The notes below the pieces were generated by a model. It was not told the origin of the DNA, ran no database searches, and worked only from the letters and a program-made list of their open reading frames with translations. This document shows, piece by piece, positions 7,840-15,050 of a stretch of 22,850 nucleotides of DNA. The stretch spans positions 1 through 22,850 of IMG/VR virus record IMGVR_UViG_3300017744_000175; one strand, 5' to 3'. Made by a program: the position numbers and the translations under genes. This stretch comes from a virus. Positions within the stretch are counted from its first letter, which is position 1. Every line of letters starts with the position of its first letter.

Positions 7840-8238
7840 TTATGTTCTCCATTTAGCGTTATCTTCAAATAAAAAGTGTACTAGACCATTCTCTATTCGA
7901 AGCAATCTGTTGCGATTTACTATCGTTGTCTCAACAGGTAAGTGTATCAACTCTAGTGTTGTCTTTCCTGTTTGGTTATAATTGAAATAATTACGGTACG
8001 AAGCTACTGCCACATATTCGGCAGCTTCTTTGTTGCTATAATACTTTCGTTCAGCCAAAAGCTGTCTCGGATTTAACAGAAAACTGTCCCCGAGAAAACT
8101 TTTCCCAAAATATTTAAAGGTTTTGTCTTTACGACTGGCTGGAATTCTCTTGTAAGTCAAGAGGTGGATAATAGTGAGAATTGAAACACTATCGCCTTTC
8201 GCTTCTCTAAATATCTTTTCCCAATTATATTTTATCAT
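7840..8238 (-). CDS. Unrecognised 132-aa basic protein, first gene after promoter P1
   Basis: I do not recognise this protein. It is basic and rich in Lys, Arg and Tyr, with mixed helix and strand, no obvious catalytic motif and no membrane segment. It is the first gene downstream of P1 and heads the SSB-gp47-gp46-nrd operon, ending one base before the SSB start. The start is odd: ATG 8238 lies only 2 nt after the -10 box, upstream of the expected transcription start, has no Shine-Dalgarno, and the protein contains no other Met. Either transcription starts unusually close to the -10 box, or the gene is read from read-through transcripts, or it uses a non-ATG start further in. Confidence 0.75.
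   Translation of the reverse strand: MIKYNWEKIFREAKGDSVSILTIIHLLTYKRIPASRKDKTFKYFGKSFLGDSFLLNPRQLLAERKYYSNKEAAEYVAVASYRNYFNYNQTGKTTLELIHLPVETTIVNRNRLLRIENGLVHFLFEDNAKWRT
7845..7850 (-). promoter_or_regulatory. Ribosome binding site fixing the SSB start
   Basis: GGAGAA lies 6 nt before ATG 7838 and inside the upstream in-frame extension. It argues for the shorter, 211-residue SSB. Confidence 0.8.
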
Positions 8239-8240
8239 AT

Positions 8241-8269
8241 ATTATAACAAATTTTAAAACTGTTGTCAA
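8241..8269 (-). promoter_or_regulatory. Promoter P1, consensus sigma-70
   Basis: Read on the minus strand, TTGACA (8264-8269) and TATAAT (8241-8246) are separated by exactly 17 bp. An A-rich GAAAAATA-type tract and CT immediately precede the -35 box. It heads the operon running to the terminator at 151-176. It matches P2-P5 in layout and flanks. Predicted start of transcription is near 8234. Confidence 0.95.
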
Positions 8270-8289
8270 GACATATTTTTCGGAGGTGG

Positions 8290-9570
8290 TTACAGGGTTG
8301 ATATCTCGTACCCTTGTTTAATGTAGTAGCCTGTGCGCATACTAGCCTGCCTCTTTGCAGTCTTTCCAATTAAATTAATATCCACTACTATAGGTTGTTG
8401 TTTGCCCTCGTAGTCCCTAATTATTCTTCCAATGAGCTGTGTAAGTAACGGCTCATTGTTTACTGGTGTTGCAAGTATTAAACAGCTAAGAATATTTAGA
8501 GAAATACCCTCTGAGAATATAGCTTGTGTCCCATACAGAACATCTTTATCCTCATAAATCTGATTAATTATTTCGCCTCTGTCTTCGTGATGGACTGCAC
8601 CCGTCACACAAACTGCGTTATCACCAGTGAGTTTCGCGCAGTTCTTTAGGAAATCAACTCTATCAGATACCACTAACACTTTATGACCTTTTGCTGCATA
8701 TGATGATGCAGTCATAGCCACAGAATGTTGGTACTCTGGGTTGTAAGCTAATTCATTTATTCGATTAGCCCAAGGGATAGAGTTTCCATCCATGAATCGT
8801 ATATCCATTGGTAGGATATGTATTTTTGGCATCATAAAGTTTTCCTTTGGTGGTCGTAATACATTACTTCCAAAGTAATCTCTAAATACTACATGTCTGC
8901 CATCTTTTCTTTCTAGTGTGCCAGTAAGACCAATCTTATATCTAGCACAATTTTTATCTATAATTCTTGAGAAAGTTGGTGCACTACAATGATGCATTTC
9001 GTCAAGTATGATAGTTCCAAAAAGTTGTCTTATCTGCGGAATTTTTCTGTATAAACTCTGTATATTCCCAATGACAACAGGCTTATCAATTTCAAATTTA
9101 CCACTACCAATAATGCCAGCTTTAAAACCAAATACTTTTTCTACTTCATCTTCCCACTGTTTACGTAATGCTAAAGTATGGGTAACTACTAATGTTTTCT
9201 GTCCAAGTTTACCAGCTATTGCAAGACCTGTAAAAGTCTTGCCCCAACTTACCCAAGCGTTTATTATACCTCCGTCCCCAATCTCGTCATAAACAGATTG
9301 TTGACTTGGTCGTAATTCTAAATTAAACTCAGGGAACTCTTCTGGCTTTAGTACTCGTTTATCTGTGACTTCGTGGTCATTTGGAATTAAGTCTTGTCTG
9401 CCTACTGGAATTGCAACCAGCCCCTGTCTTATCATTGCCATATTTTTTATAATCAAAGGAGGATCGCCAAATTTAAAAGACGGCACAGAGTAAGTTAACT
9501 CTTTGTCAATCTTTTGTTGTTGATGTGGAAGTACTTCTAAGTAAATCCTGTCGCTTATAACTGCTTTCAT
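8290..9570 (-). CDS. SF2 DNA helicase, UvsW/RadH/XPB-like
   Basis: This 426-residue superfamily 2 helicase is likely used for branch migration and for unwinding R-loops and D-loops, as T4 UvsW does. Motifs in order: an ATP-binding loop 'VSWGKT' (Lys111) that lacks the first Gly of a standard Walker A, motif Ia 'VVTHTLALRKQW', motif II DEMHH, motif III 'GLTGT', motif V region 'FSEGISLN' and motif VI 'QLIGRIIRD'. An N-terminal region of about 85 residues precedes the helicase core, as in UvsW. I chose ATG 9570 because it overlaps the upstream peptide's stop as TAATG and gives the usual opening MKAxIS. A TTG 13 codons upstream would lie inside that peptide gene. Confidence 0.92.
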   Translation of the reverse strand: MKAVISDRIYLEVLPHQQQKIDKELTYSVPSFKFGDPPLIIKNMAMIRQGLVAIPVGRQDLIPNDHEVTDKRVLKPEEFPEFNLELRPSQQSVYDEIGDGGIINAWVSWGKTFTGLAIAGKLGQKTLVVTHTLALRKQWEDEVEKVFGFKAGIIGSGKFEIDKPVVIGNIQSLYRKIPQIRQLFGTIILDEMHHCSAPTFSRIIDKNCARYKIGLTGTLERKDGRHVVFRDYFGSNVLRPPKENFMMPKIHILPMDIRFMDGNSIPWANRINELAYNPEYQHSVAMTASSYAAKGHKVLVVSDRVDFLKNCAKLTGDNAVCVTGAVHHEDRGEIINQIYEDKDVLYGTQAIFSEGISLNILSCLILATPVNNEPLLTQLIGRIIRDYEGKQQPIVVDINLIGKTAKRQASMRTGYYIKQGYEISTL

Positions 9571-9728
9571 TACCAATGATGTATTATGCCTGATACAATA
9601 AAGAAACAAGTAATAAAGTTTGCTAGTACTATTAAAGTACGGAACAAAGCTATAGTGTCTGCTTCTACAGAGTTATCAGATGCTTTTTCTCCTAGGCTTT
9701 TTGCCCACAGTTTCCAAATCTTTTTCAT
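9570..9728 (-). CDS. 52-aa single-pass membrane peptide
   Basis: This is a 52-codon gene. Its N-terminal half is amphipathic and basic (opening MKKIWKLWAKSLGEK), followed by a conserved-looking EADT segment and one hydrophobic helix (about residues 27-49). As I recall, peptides with this 'LWAKxLGEK...EADT' pattern are frequent in marine T4-like phages, with no known function. The reading is strengthened by its junctions: ATGA overlap with the oxygenase stop upstream and TAATG overlap with the helicase start downstream. An inner-membrane location is likely, and a role in lysis or superinfection control is only a guess. Confidence 0.8.
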   Translation of the reverse strand: MKKIWKLWAKSLGEKASDNSVEADTIALFRTLIVLANFITCFFIVSGIIHHW

Positions 9729-10234
9729 TTATTATATAGTTGTGTATTCCAAGGATTAACATTTATAGATGTTCTAATACCATCAAATTGTTCTACTCCA
9801 TGGTATAAACCTGGGGAAAAGACTACTAATCTATTCTCTCTTGGTATAACTTCTACACCGTTTTTAAACTGTAACTTACCATTCTTTAAGTTTTCTACTT
9901 CTAAGTAGAATACTGTAGAGCATATGGGGTATCTAGTTACTCCTTTTGTTGTGTACGCAATTTCATCTTTATCATAGTGCCATTGCATAGGTCTAGTATT
10001 TGTGTGTGTCCAATAGTCATAGCCTACCATTTTGCTAATATCAAAATATTTATTAGCATGTCTAAGAATTTGAGTACACATTTGTGAGTTCTCATGCTCA
10101 CATTCTATAGAGTGCCAGCCTTCTCCCTCTTTATCTAGGACTCCGCTAACAAAATTATCTGTAGAACGATTTATACTCTTCTTCCAAAACTTTATTTGTA
10201 AGTCAGTAAATACTCCATCTACTATTGCAATCAT
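9725..10234 (-). CDS. 2-oxoglutarate/Fe(II)-dependent oxygenase
   Basis: This 169-residue protein has a double-stranded beta-helix oxygenase signature: His86-x-Asp88 (WHYDKD), distal iron ligand His145 (YHGV) and Arg154 for 2-oxoglutarate binding (GIRTSINVNPW). Such enzymes hydroxylate proteins, nucleic acids or small molecules and are common in marine T4-like phages, usually with unknown substrate. I chose ATG 10234, four codons into the longest frame, because GGAG lies 6 nt upstream and the ATG overlaps the previous stop as ATGA. It sits between polA and the UvsW-like helicase in the P2 operon, which may point to a DNA or replication-protein substrate (inference). Confidence 0.85.
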   Translation of the reverse strand: MIAIVDGVFTDLQIKFWKKSINRSTDNFVSGVLDKEGEGWHSIECEHENSQMCTQILRHANKYFDISKMVGYDYWTHTNTRPMQWHYDKDEIAYTTKGVTRYPICSTVFYLEVENLKNGKLQFKNGVEVIPRENRLVVFSPGLYHGVEQFDGIRTSINVNPWNTQLYNK

Positions 10235-10710
10235 ATTTTTCTCCATGAGTTCTTTTTCTTTTCACTAGATGTATCGTATAAGAGCCAAGGAATATTATCT
10301 CTATAAAGTATTCCTGCCCATGCTTGGTCATCTTTGAGGGGTCTATCTAAGGTAAAGGGAAATGGGCAATCTTTTACCCACAACACACTTGCTACTGTTT
10401 TTAAGTCTACTCTTAATATCTTATGATACTTTAGAGTGGCTTTTTTTATTTTTTCTTTGCGAAAGAAATATCCTGTGTTATCTATGTAAAACTTTCCTTT
10501 GTGGTCAAGATATGACCGAATGTCTTTTATCATATACTTCACAGGATATATACTTTTCATCGGACTTTGGATTCTTCTCATGCCCAGTGTCTTGCCTTTC
10601 ATATTTTTATCGTCAAGAACTTGGTTTTCAATCCAAAGGATTCCATCTACTAATGTTATTTCATCAGTATGTACGGGAAAAATGGGAAATTGTATTTTAT
10701 CATATATCAT
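10231..10710 (-). CDS. Conserved marine T4-like phage protein, unknown function
   Basis: This 159-residue protein opens with a short Phe-Pro-Ile-Phe-Pro segment and 'VDGILWIENQVLDDKN', then 'GMRRIQSP' and a basic middle (KEKIKKATLKYHKI). A later 'ASVLWVKDCPFPF' and 'PWLLYD' precede the end. I recall proteins of this pattern downstream of replication genes in cyanophages, with no assigned function. The start is taken as ATG 10710, overlapping the polA stop by 11 bp, because the alternative in-frame starts lie well inside polA. The Shine-Dalgarno is weak. It ends in an ATGA overlap with the oxygenase gene. Confidence 0.75.
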   Translation of the reverse strand: MIYDKIQFPIFPVHTDEITLVDGILWIENQVLDDKNMKGKTLGMRRIQSPMKSIYPVKYMIKDIRSYLDHKGKFYIDNTGYFFRKEKIKKATLKYHKILRVDLKTVASVLWVKDCPFPFTLDRPLKDDQAWAGILYRDNIPWLLYDTSSEKKKNSWRKI

Positions 10711-12982
10711 ACATCTTGGTAAATTTTCCCAAAGAGTAATCATCATGTACATCAAAGTCACAGCCAACTGGTGTGCCTGGTATACTGAATCCTCTATCTT
10801 TTTGAATGAACTCCTGTAGCTTTTGTGAGTACAGGTCTATTTCATCTTCTGGCACTTCTGCTAGAATGGAGTCATGTACTAAAGCAAATATCTTTGATTT
10901 CATATTGTTACTTTTAACATACTCATTCATGTCAACAGCACCAAGTAAATTAATATCAGAAGCAACAGACTGAACTAAAAAGTTTAGACCAGACCTTACT
11001 TCATGACTTTGTATTCCTTGATTGTCAGATTTAACATTTGGTAGTCTTCTCTTTCTGCCTGTAGCACCATAAATAAATCCATTATCCATAATAAACTTAC
11101 TAGAAAGATCAATCCACTTTTTAAGTTTATGAAACTGCCTAAAGTAATCATCAATAACTTCTTGAGCATCTTGCTTAGTAAAAGGTTTGCCTGAGTCTGC
11201 TGTGACTTGCTGAGATATTTTACTTGCTCCAGCACCATACATTATGCCAAAGGTGACGGCTTTTGCAGCCTGTCTTTGTGTGGGATAAAGGTCTACAACT
11301 TCATCCGCCTCACAAGGTAAACCAAACACTAATTTAGCAATACTACTGTGGAAATTACCACCAGTCTTAAATACTTCCATTAGGTTCTTATCATCAGCAA
11401 GCACAGCAGCTACATATACTTCTGCAGTTGTTAAATCCATTGCAACAATCTTATTACCTTCTTTGGCACGAATACATCCTTTCACTATAGGATTGTCTCT
11501 AGGTATCTGTTGCATATTCATTTTTCCACTAGAAGATAGTCTGCCAGATGTCGTGCCGTGTAGATTAAACCCTGTGCGTAATCTACTATCTTTATCTAAT
11601 TGTGGATATATTTTGTCTAAATAAGTATTCTTAATCTTTGACTTCTGTCTTATACTAAGAATATGTTTAGGAATCTCATGTTCCTCTGCTAATTGTTTTA
11701 GTACTTCTGCATCTGTTGAGTGCTGACCTGTACCTGTCTTTTTGCCTGTTGGTTTTAACCCGACAAAATCAAACAGTAGTTCTCTTAGCTGTACTGTACT
11801 GTTTGGATTAAATTCTTTTTTCTTTGCATCTTCGAATCTTTGTACTGCTTCAAACTCATACAACTCATTCACTGCATTATCTATATCTGTTTGCATTAGG
11901 TCTCTGCCTTTAAGTAATCTTAGCTTATCAAAAGGTACACCGTTATCCTGTATATCTGTCAACATTCTACAGCCAGGTATAAGTATATTCTCATATACAC
12001 TAAACAGCTTTGCATTCTTTCGTACTGCTGGATATAACTTCTCAAATACTAATAGTGTTACTACTGCATCCATTGCCGCATATGTTTTCATAACTTCAAA
12101 AGGAATGCTGCCCCACTGAAAGTCTGCTTTCAGTATTCGGTTCTGCCTTTTATAGTTATCAATCCAATCATGCATAGGCTTCTCGTAGTCACCATAGTCA
12201 GTATGTTCCATAGCTAATTGTTTAAGACCATGTCCCCCAGGAACTTCGTCTAGGCAATAATGTAATAACATTGTATCTTCAAACTTTGGAAATTTAAAAT
12301 TGAAATGATACTCAAAGAAAGCCAAGTCAAACTTAGCGTTATGAAATACTACTATCTTTGTGTTGAATATTTCTTGCATTATATTTTCCATCTGCTCTGT
12401 AATAACATCTGTAATTATATAAGCACCTTGATGTTTTTTATATGACATACTAAATCCAAGCATATATCCATCACGAGGGTATAGTCCTGTAGTCTCAGAG
12501 TCAAGTGCAACATACTTATTTTCATGCTCTAATGCTTCTTGCAAGAATTTTAGCGCCTCATCTTCGGTATCTATACCTAAAGCCTGTTCTTCACTAACTT
12601 TCTTTACTACTAAATCTCCACTAATAAAATCAATTATATTAGTCTTGCTTTTGTCCCATAAAGGCTTAGCCTCGGGTTTGAAAGAAAGCATAGCAGGATT
12701 GATGACAGGTAGAAACTTATCTTCTACACATCTGCCACTATATTCTGTTATAGAATTGATACTAGTAAAAAACTTGAGTGATTCAGAGCCAACTAGTATA
12801 ACCCAGTCATACGTATCAACATCTATCTCGATGTCTACGTCTGCTTTGAGTATTTTCTTTTTGCTACTATCTGAGCATAAAGCATACCTGTCAAATTCGA
12901 AAGCATCATCAAATCGGTCAGACCAATTTGTTCTACTCATCTTTGATTCTATTATTGCTACTTGTGTCATTTGTTTTTCCAT
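10700..12982 (-). CDS. polA: Family A DNA polymerase with 3'-5' exonuclease
   Basis: This 760-residue replicative polymerase has no 5' nuclease domain; that activity is encoded separately at 3114-3977. After an N-terminal region of about 150 residues come the proofreading motifs: Asp161-x-Glu163 (DSETTG), 'FHNAKFD' and 'YAAMDAV'. Polymerase motif A is DLTTAEVY (Asp516, Glu521) in place of the usual DYSQIELR. Motif B is RQAAKAVTFGIMYG (Arg570, Lys574, Phe578, Tyr582). Motif C is His703-Asp704-Ser705, where most enzymes have His-Asp-Glu. Phe578 corresponds to E. coli Phe762. ATG 12982 lies exactly 6 nt after the P2 -10 box, so the mRNA is predicted to be leaderless. An alternative ATG four codons in would have GGA 7 nt upstream. 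Confidence 0.95.
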   Translation of the reverse strand: MEKQMTQVAIIESKMSRTNWSDRFDDAFEFDRYALCSDSSKKKILKADVDIEIDVDTYDWVILVGSESLKFFTSINSITEYSGRCVEDKFLPVINPAMLSFKPEAKPLWDKSKTNIIDFISGDLVVKKVSEEQALGIDTEDEALKFLQEALEHENKYVALDSETTGLYPRDGYMLGFSMSYKKHQGAYIITDVITEQMENIMQEIFNTKIVVFHNAKFDLAFFEYHFNFKFPKFEDTMLLHYCLDEVPGGHGLKQLAMEHTDYGDYEKPMHDWIDNYKRQNRILKADFQWGSIPFEVMKTYAAMDAVVTLLVFEKLYPAVRKNAKLFSVYENILIPGCRMLTDIQDNGVPFDKLRLLKGRDLMQTDIDNAVNELYEFEAVQRFEDAKKKEFNPNSTVQLRELLFDFVGLKPTGKKTGTGQHSTDAEVLKQLAEEHEIPKHILSIRQKSKIKNTYLDKIYPQLDKDSRLRTGFNLHGTTSGRLSSSGKMNMQQIPRDNPIVKGCIRAKEGNKIVAMDLTTAEVYVAAVLADDKNLMEVFKTGGNFHSSIAKLVFGLPCEADEVVDLYPTQRQAAKAVTFGIMYGAGASKISQQVTADSGKPFTKQDAQEVIDDYFRQFHKLKKWIDLSSKFIMDNGFIYGATGRKRRLPNVKSDNQGIQSHEVRSGLNFLVQSVASDINLLGAVDMNEYVKSNNMKSKIFALVHDSILAEVPEDEIDLYSQKLQEFIQKDRGFSIPGTPVGCDFDVHDDYSLGKFTKMYDI

Positions 12983-12988
12983 TTATAT

Positions 12989-13017
12989 ATTATATCAAAT
13001 TCTGAACGCTGTGTCAA
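12989..13017 (-). promoter_or_regulatory. Promoter P2, consensus sigma-70, drives polA (leaderless)
   Basis: TTGACA (13012-13017), 17-bp spacer, TATAAT (12989-12994), then ATATAA and the polA ATG. The A of ATG is at predicted +1. The -35 box contains the TGA stop of the HNH endonuclease gene. The downstream stretch TATAATATATAAATGG is identical to that of P4. Confidence 0.95.
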
Positions 13018-13676
13018 GAAATGTTTTTGAATATCTTTCCAGTCAGTTCCCTAAGCTCTTCGAGTAAATTATCTCCTTTTAGTTGATTACACTCTTTATG
13101 ACTAGGTACTATATTGCTGGGTTCACTACTTCCACCTTTACTGTGCGGTGTAATATGGTCTAACTCCATATTTTCTCCTTTTGGATTTATAATTAGTTTT
13201 TCTCCACAAAGATAACAAGGCATATGCCATTCTGTTTCTGATACTTTTACTAAACCTCTGTGGTCTTCCCAATATTTTATGTATGTTGTTGCTAACATTC
13301 CGTTTCTCCCTTTTACATTTTTTAATCTCTCTCTTATTAATTCCGATACAGTTTGATGTCTATTTGGTAACATTTCTACTATATCACTTTTCTTTTTTTG
13401 TTTTTCATTAAAGCTATGAAGTCGCTTATTAATCATACCTTCAATAGTACTTCTATACTTATTAGTTCTTTCTAGTATTTTTTCTCTAGTTGCCTTATTG
13501 AAATGAGGACTTATACTTCCTTTACTTGGTGCATCTCCACATATTTCAATACATCTTCTTCTAACTTCTGGAATAGTAAGCGTACCACCATCTTTAGTAA
13601 AACCACCAGCTTCTGTATGCCAGTCCTCAATCGTTTCCCAACCTATTTCTGTTTTCCATTTTCCCGCGCTAGGCAT
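13014..13676 (-). CDS. HNH endonuclease (putative free-standing homing endonuclease)
   Basis: This 220-residue protein has a basic N-terminal region with possible DNA-binding helices (about residues 30-125) and a C-terminal HNH nuclease. Zinc cysteines Cys154-x2-Cys157 (CYLCGE), the catalytic Asp173-His174 (LDHITPHSKGG), Asn188 and His193 with Cys196 (NIVPSHKECNQLKGD) are visible. It lies between primase and polymerase genes, a typical place for free-standing homing endonucleases in phages. A role as a mobile endonuclease is therefore inferred. ATG 13676 overlaps the primase end by 8 bp and has TGAGGA upstream. Its TGA stop lies inside the -35 box of promoter P2. Confidence 0.9.
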   Translation of the reverse strand: MPSAGKWKTEIGWETIEDWHTEAGGFTKDGGTLTIPEVRRRCIEICGDAPSKGSISPHFNKATREKILERTNKYRSTIEGMINKRLHSFNEKQKKKSDIVEMLPNRHQTVSELIRERLKNVKGRNGMLATTYIKYWEDHRGLVKVSETEWHMPCYLCGEKLIINPKGENMELDHITPHSKGGSSEPSNIVPSHKECNQLKGDNLLEELRELTGKIFKNIS

Positions 13677-14505
13677 ATAATCTATTCCTCACTTCTTGTA
13701 CCTTAGCTTGAGCAAGCCCGCCAGGGTCTATGTTTTGTCCTAAATTTATATTTCTAGCTGTAAGTCCAACCTTTTCTGCTAGTCCTTTGAGTAACTCTGC
13801 TGCATCTTGCCCTGCCGCATCGCCATCAAACATTATATCTACTCCCTCAACGTTCTGCATTTTTAGTATAGATAGTTTATCTTCATCTATATTCTTTGTA
13901 CCAAAGCAACAAACTGCATTTGGTAAACCTTTGTCGAAGAGATTTATCATATCGAAAATCCCTTCAACTAGGATTACTCTGCCTTTAATTGGTTTGACAG
14001 AGGCAGGGTAAAGTGGTAGCTTCGCGTTTGGAGGGTATATGAGATACTTTGGGATCTCAGTCATGGTCATATGTCGACCATTAAAAGCTACCACCTTTCC
14101 TGTTATATCACGAACTGGAAAAACCACTCTTCCATTAAATTGTGTTTCGTGATGCATAAAAGCATCGAAATGCTTATATGTCTCGGGTTGAATTCCTCTC
14201 CAGTTTCCGACATATGGAGTGAAGCCTTTAGGGAATTCAAACCCTATACTTGCTGAGCGTTTTTCATCTATAGAGGATTTCAACCTTTGTCTCTTTATCT
14301 CTAAGAAGTTTGCTGCAGCACCAAAATGTTTAAATAGATTACCTCTGAAGCCACAAGCAAAGCAATTAAATATACCAGTGATATTATCAATACGCATACT
14401 TGGATTGCTATCCTCGTGGTCAGGGTTAAGGCATTTAACTAAATAATCTCTGCCAGAGACTTTAAAGTCAATGCCTTTTTCTTGTAGTAATTCGTCTACT
14501 CTCAT
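13669..14505 (-). CDS. DnaG-type DNA primase
   Basis: This 278-residue primase is about half the length of bacterial DnaG and has no helicase-binding C-terminal domain. The N-terminal zinc-binding set is Cys25, His30, Cys48 and Cys51 (CLNPDH...CFAC), which reads template DNA. The TOPRIM catalytic core has Glu181 (VILVEGIFD) and Asp227-x-Asp229 (MFDGDAAG), which bind the metal ions for RNA primer synthesis. The start overlaps the ParB-like gene stop as ATGA. It is co-transcribed with the separate helicase (15284-16639), unlike T7, where primase and helicase are fused. Confidence 0.94.
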   Translation of the reverse strand: MRVDELLQEKGIDFKVSGRDYLVKCLNPDHEDSNPSMRIDNITGIFNCFACGFRGNLFKHFGAAANFLEIKRQRLKSSIDEKRSASIGFEFPKGFTPYVGNWRGIQPETYKHFDAFMHHETQFNGRVVFPVRDITGKVVAFNGRHMTMTEIPKYLIYPPNAKLPLYPASVKPIKGRVILVEGIFDMINLFDKGLPNAVCCFGTKNIDEDKLSILKMQNVEGVDIMFDGDAAGQDAAELLKGLAEKVGLTARNINLGQNIDPGGLAQAKVQEVRNRLYA

Positions 14506-15050
14506 TTAGGTTTCATACCCTTATCGCTAGAACTATTACCAACAGTGCGATCATTACTATTGTTTCTATCATGCTTCCATTTTAGTTTATCACCGAGATC
14601 TTCATACTCGGTCATTTTAGTTCCGTCACTATCTACATCATGCTCATAGAATCGAGTCTTGAACACAGCTTCTTGCATCTGAAACCAGATAGCAATAGCT
14701 TGACTTCTAAACTCTTCATCAGGCCATAGGTAGTAACAATTATGCCAATCATCTAAAAATCTATGAACTGTTATGTTCAGATCAAAGTCAGGATTGGTTT
14801 CTTTTATTATCTGTACTGCTCTTAGTCTTTGACTACCAGCAATAGGATACCAACTCTTCATAGCTAAGAATGGATTCTTAATTCCGTTTTCTTTTATACT
14901 AGCTATAAGAGGTTCGTTTGCAGGAACATTATGTATGTTCTGCGCGACTGTAGGCTCAATTAAAAGTCTATCTGTCGTAGTAAAAATTATTTCGTATGGA
15001 GGTACTGCAACTAACTCTGCAGCTTTGCCTCCTATTCTATCACTTGCCAT
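14502..15050 (-). CDS. ParB/Srx-like nuclease-domain protein
   Basis: This 182-residue protein contains a ParB N-domain-like segment: 'PLIASIKENGIKNPFLAM' (residues 47-64) followed by 'YPIAGSQRLRAVQII' (68-82). These match the ParB pattern of a helix ending in Gly-(ILV) then Pro, plus AG(ES)xRxRA. In chromosomal ParB this motif binds CTP, and in other proteins it is part of a nuclease or regulator fold. No helix-turn-helix or dimer domain is obvious, and the C-terminus (about 140-182) is charged and Asn/Ser-rich. It sits between the 85-aa gene and primase in the replisome operon. Function uncertain: a DNA-modification or replication accessory role is possible. The start has GGGAGAG upstream and overlaps the previous gene by 11 bp. 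Confidence 0.75.
   Translation of the reverse strand: MASDRIGGKAAELVAVPPYEIIFTTTDRLLIEPTVAQNIHNVPANEPLIASIKENGIKNPFLAMKSWYPIAGSQRLRAVQIIKETNPDFDLNITVHRFLDDWHNCYYLWPDEEFRSQAIAIWFQMQEAVFKTRFYEHDVDSDGTKMTEYEDLGDKLKWKHDRNNSNDRTVGNSSSDKGMKPK

Noticed and set aside
8224-8229. Second TATAAT just downstream of P1
   Set aside because: It has no -35 box at 16-18 bp and lies in AT-rich coding sequence. It is noted only in connection with the odd start of the 132-aa gene.
9571-9609. TTG start adding 13 residues to the UvsW-like helicase
   Set aside because: It lies inside the 52-aa membrane peptide gene. The ATG at 9570 is stop-start coupled and gives the normal N-terminus.
10362-10819. Two overlapping plus-strand frames (125 and 106 codons) opposite the 159-aa gene and polA end
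   Set aside because: They are antisense to real genes, with no ribosome binding site and no recognisable domain.
10996-11238. Minus-strand 80-codon frame inside polA
   Set aside because: It is an out-of-frame shadow of polymerase motif B region coding; the polA frame is intact through it.
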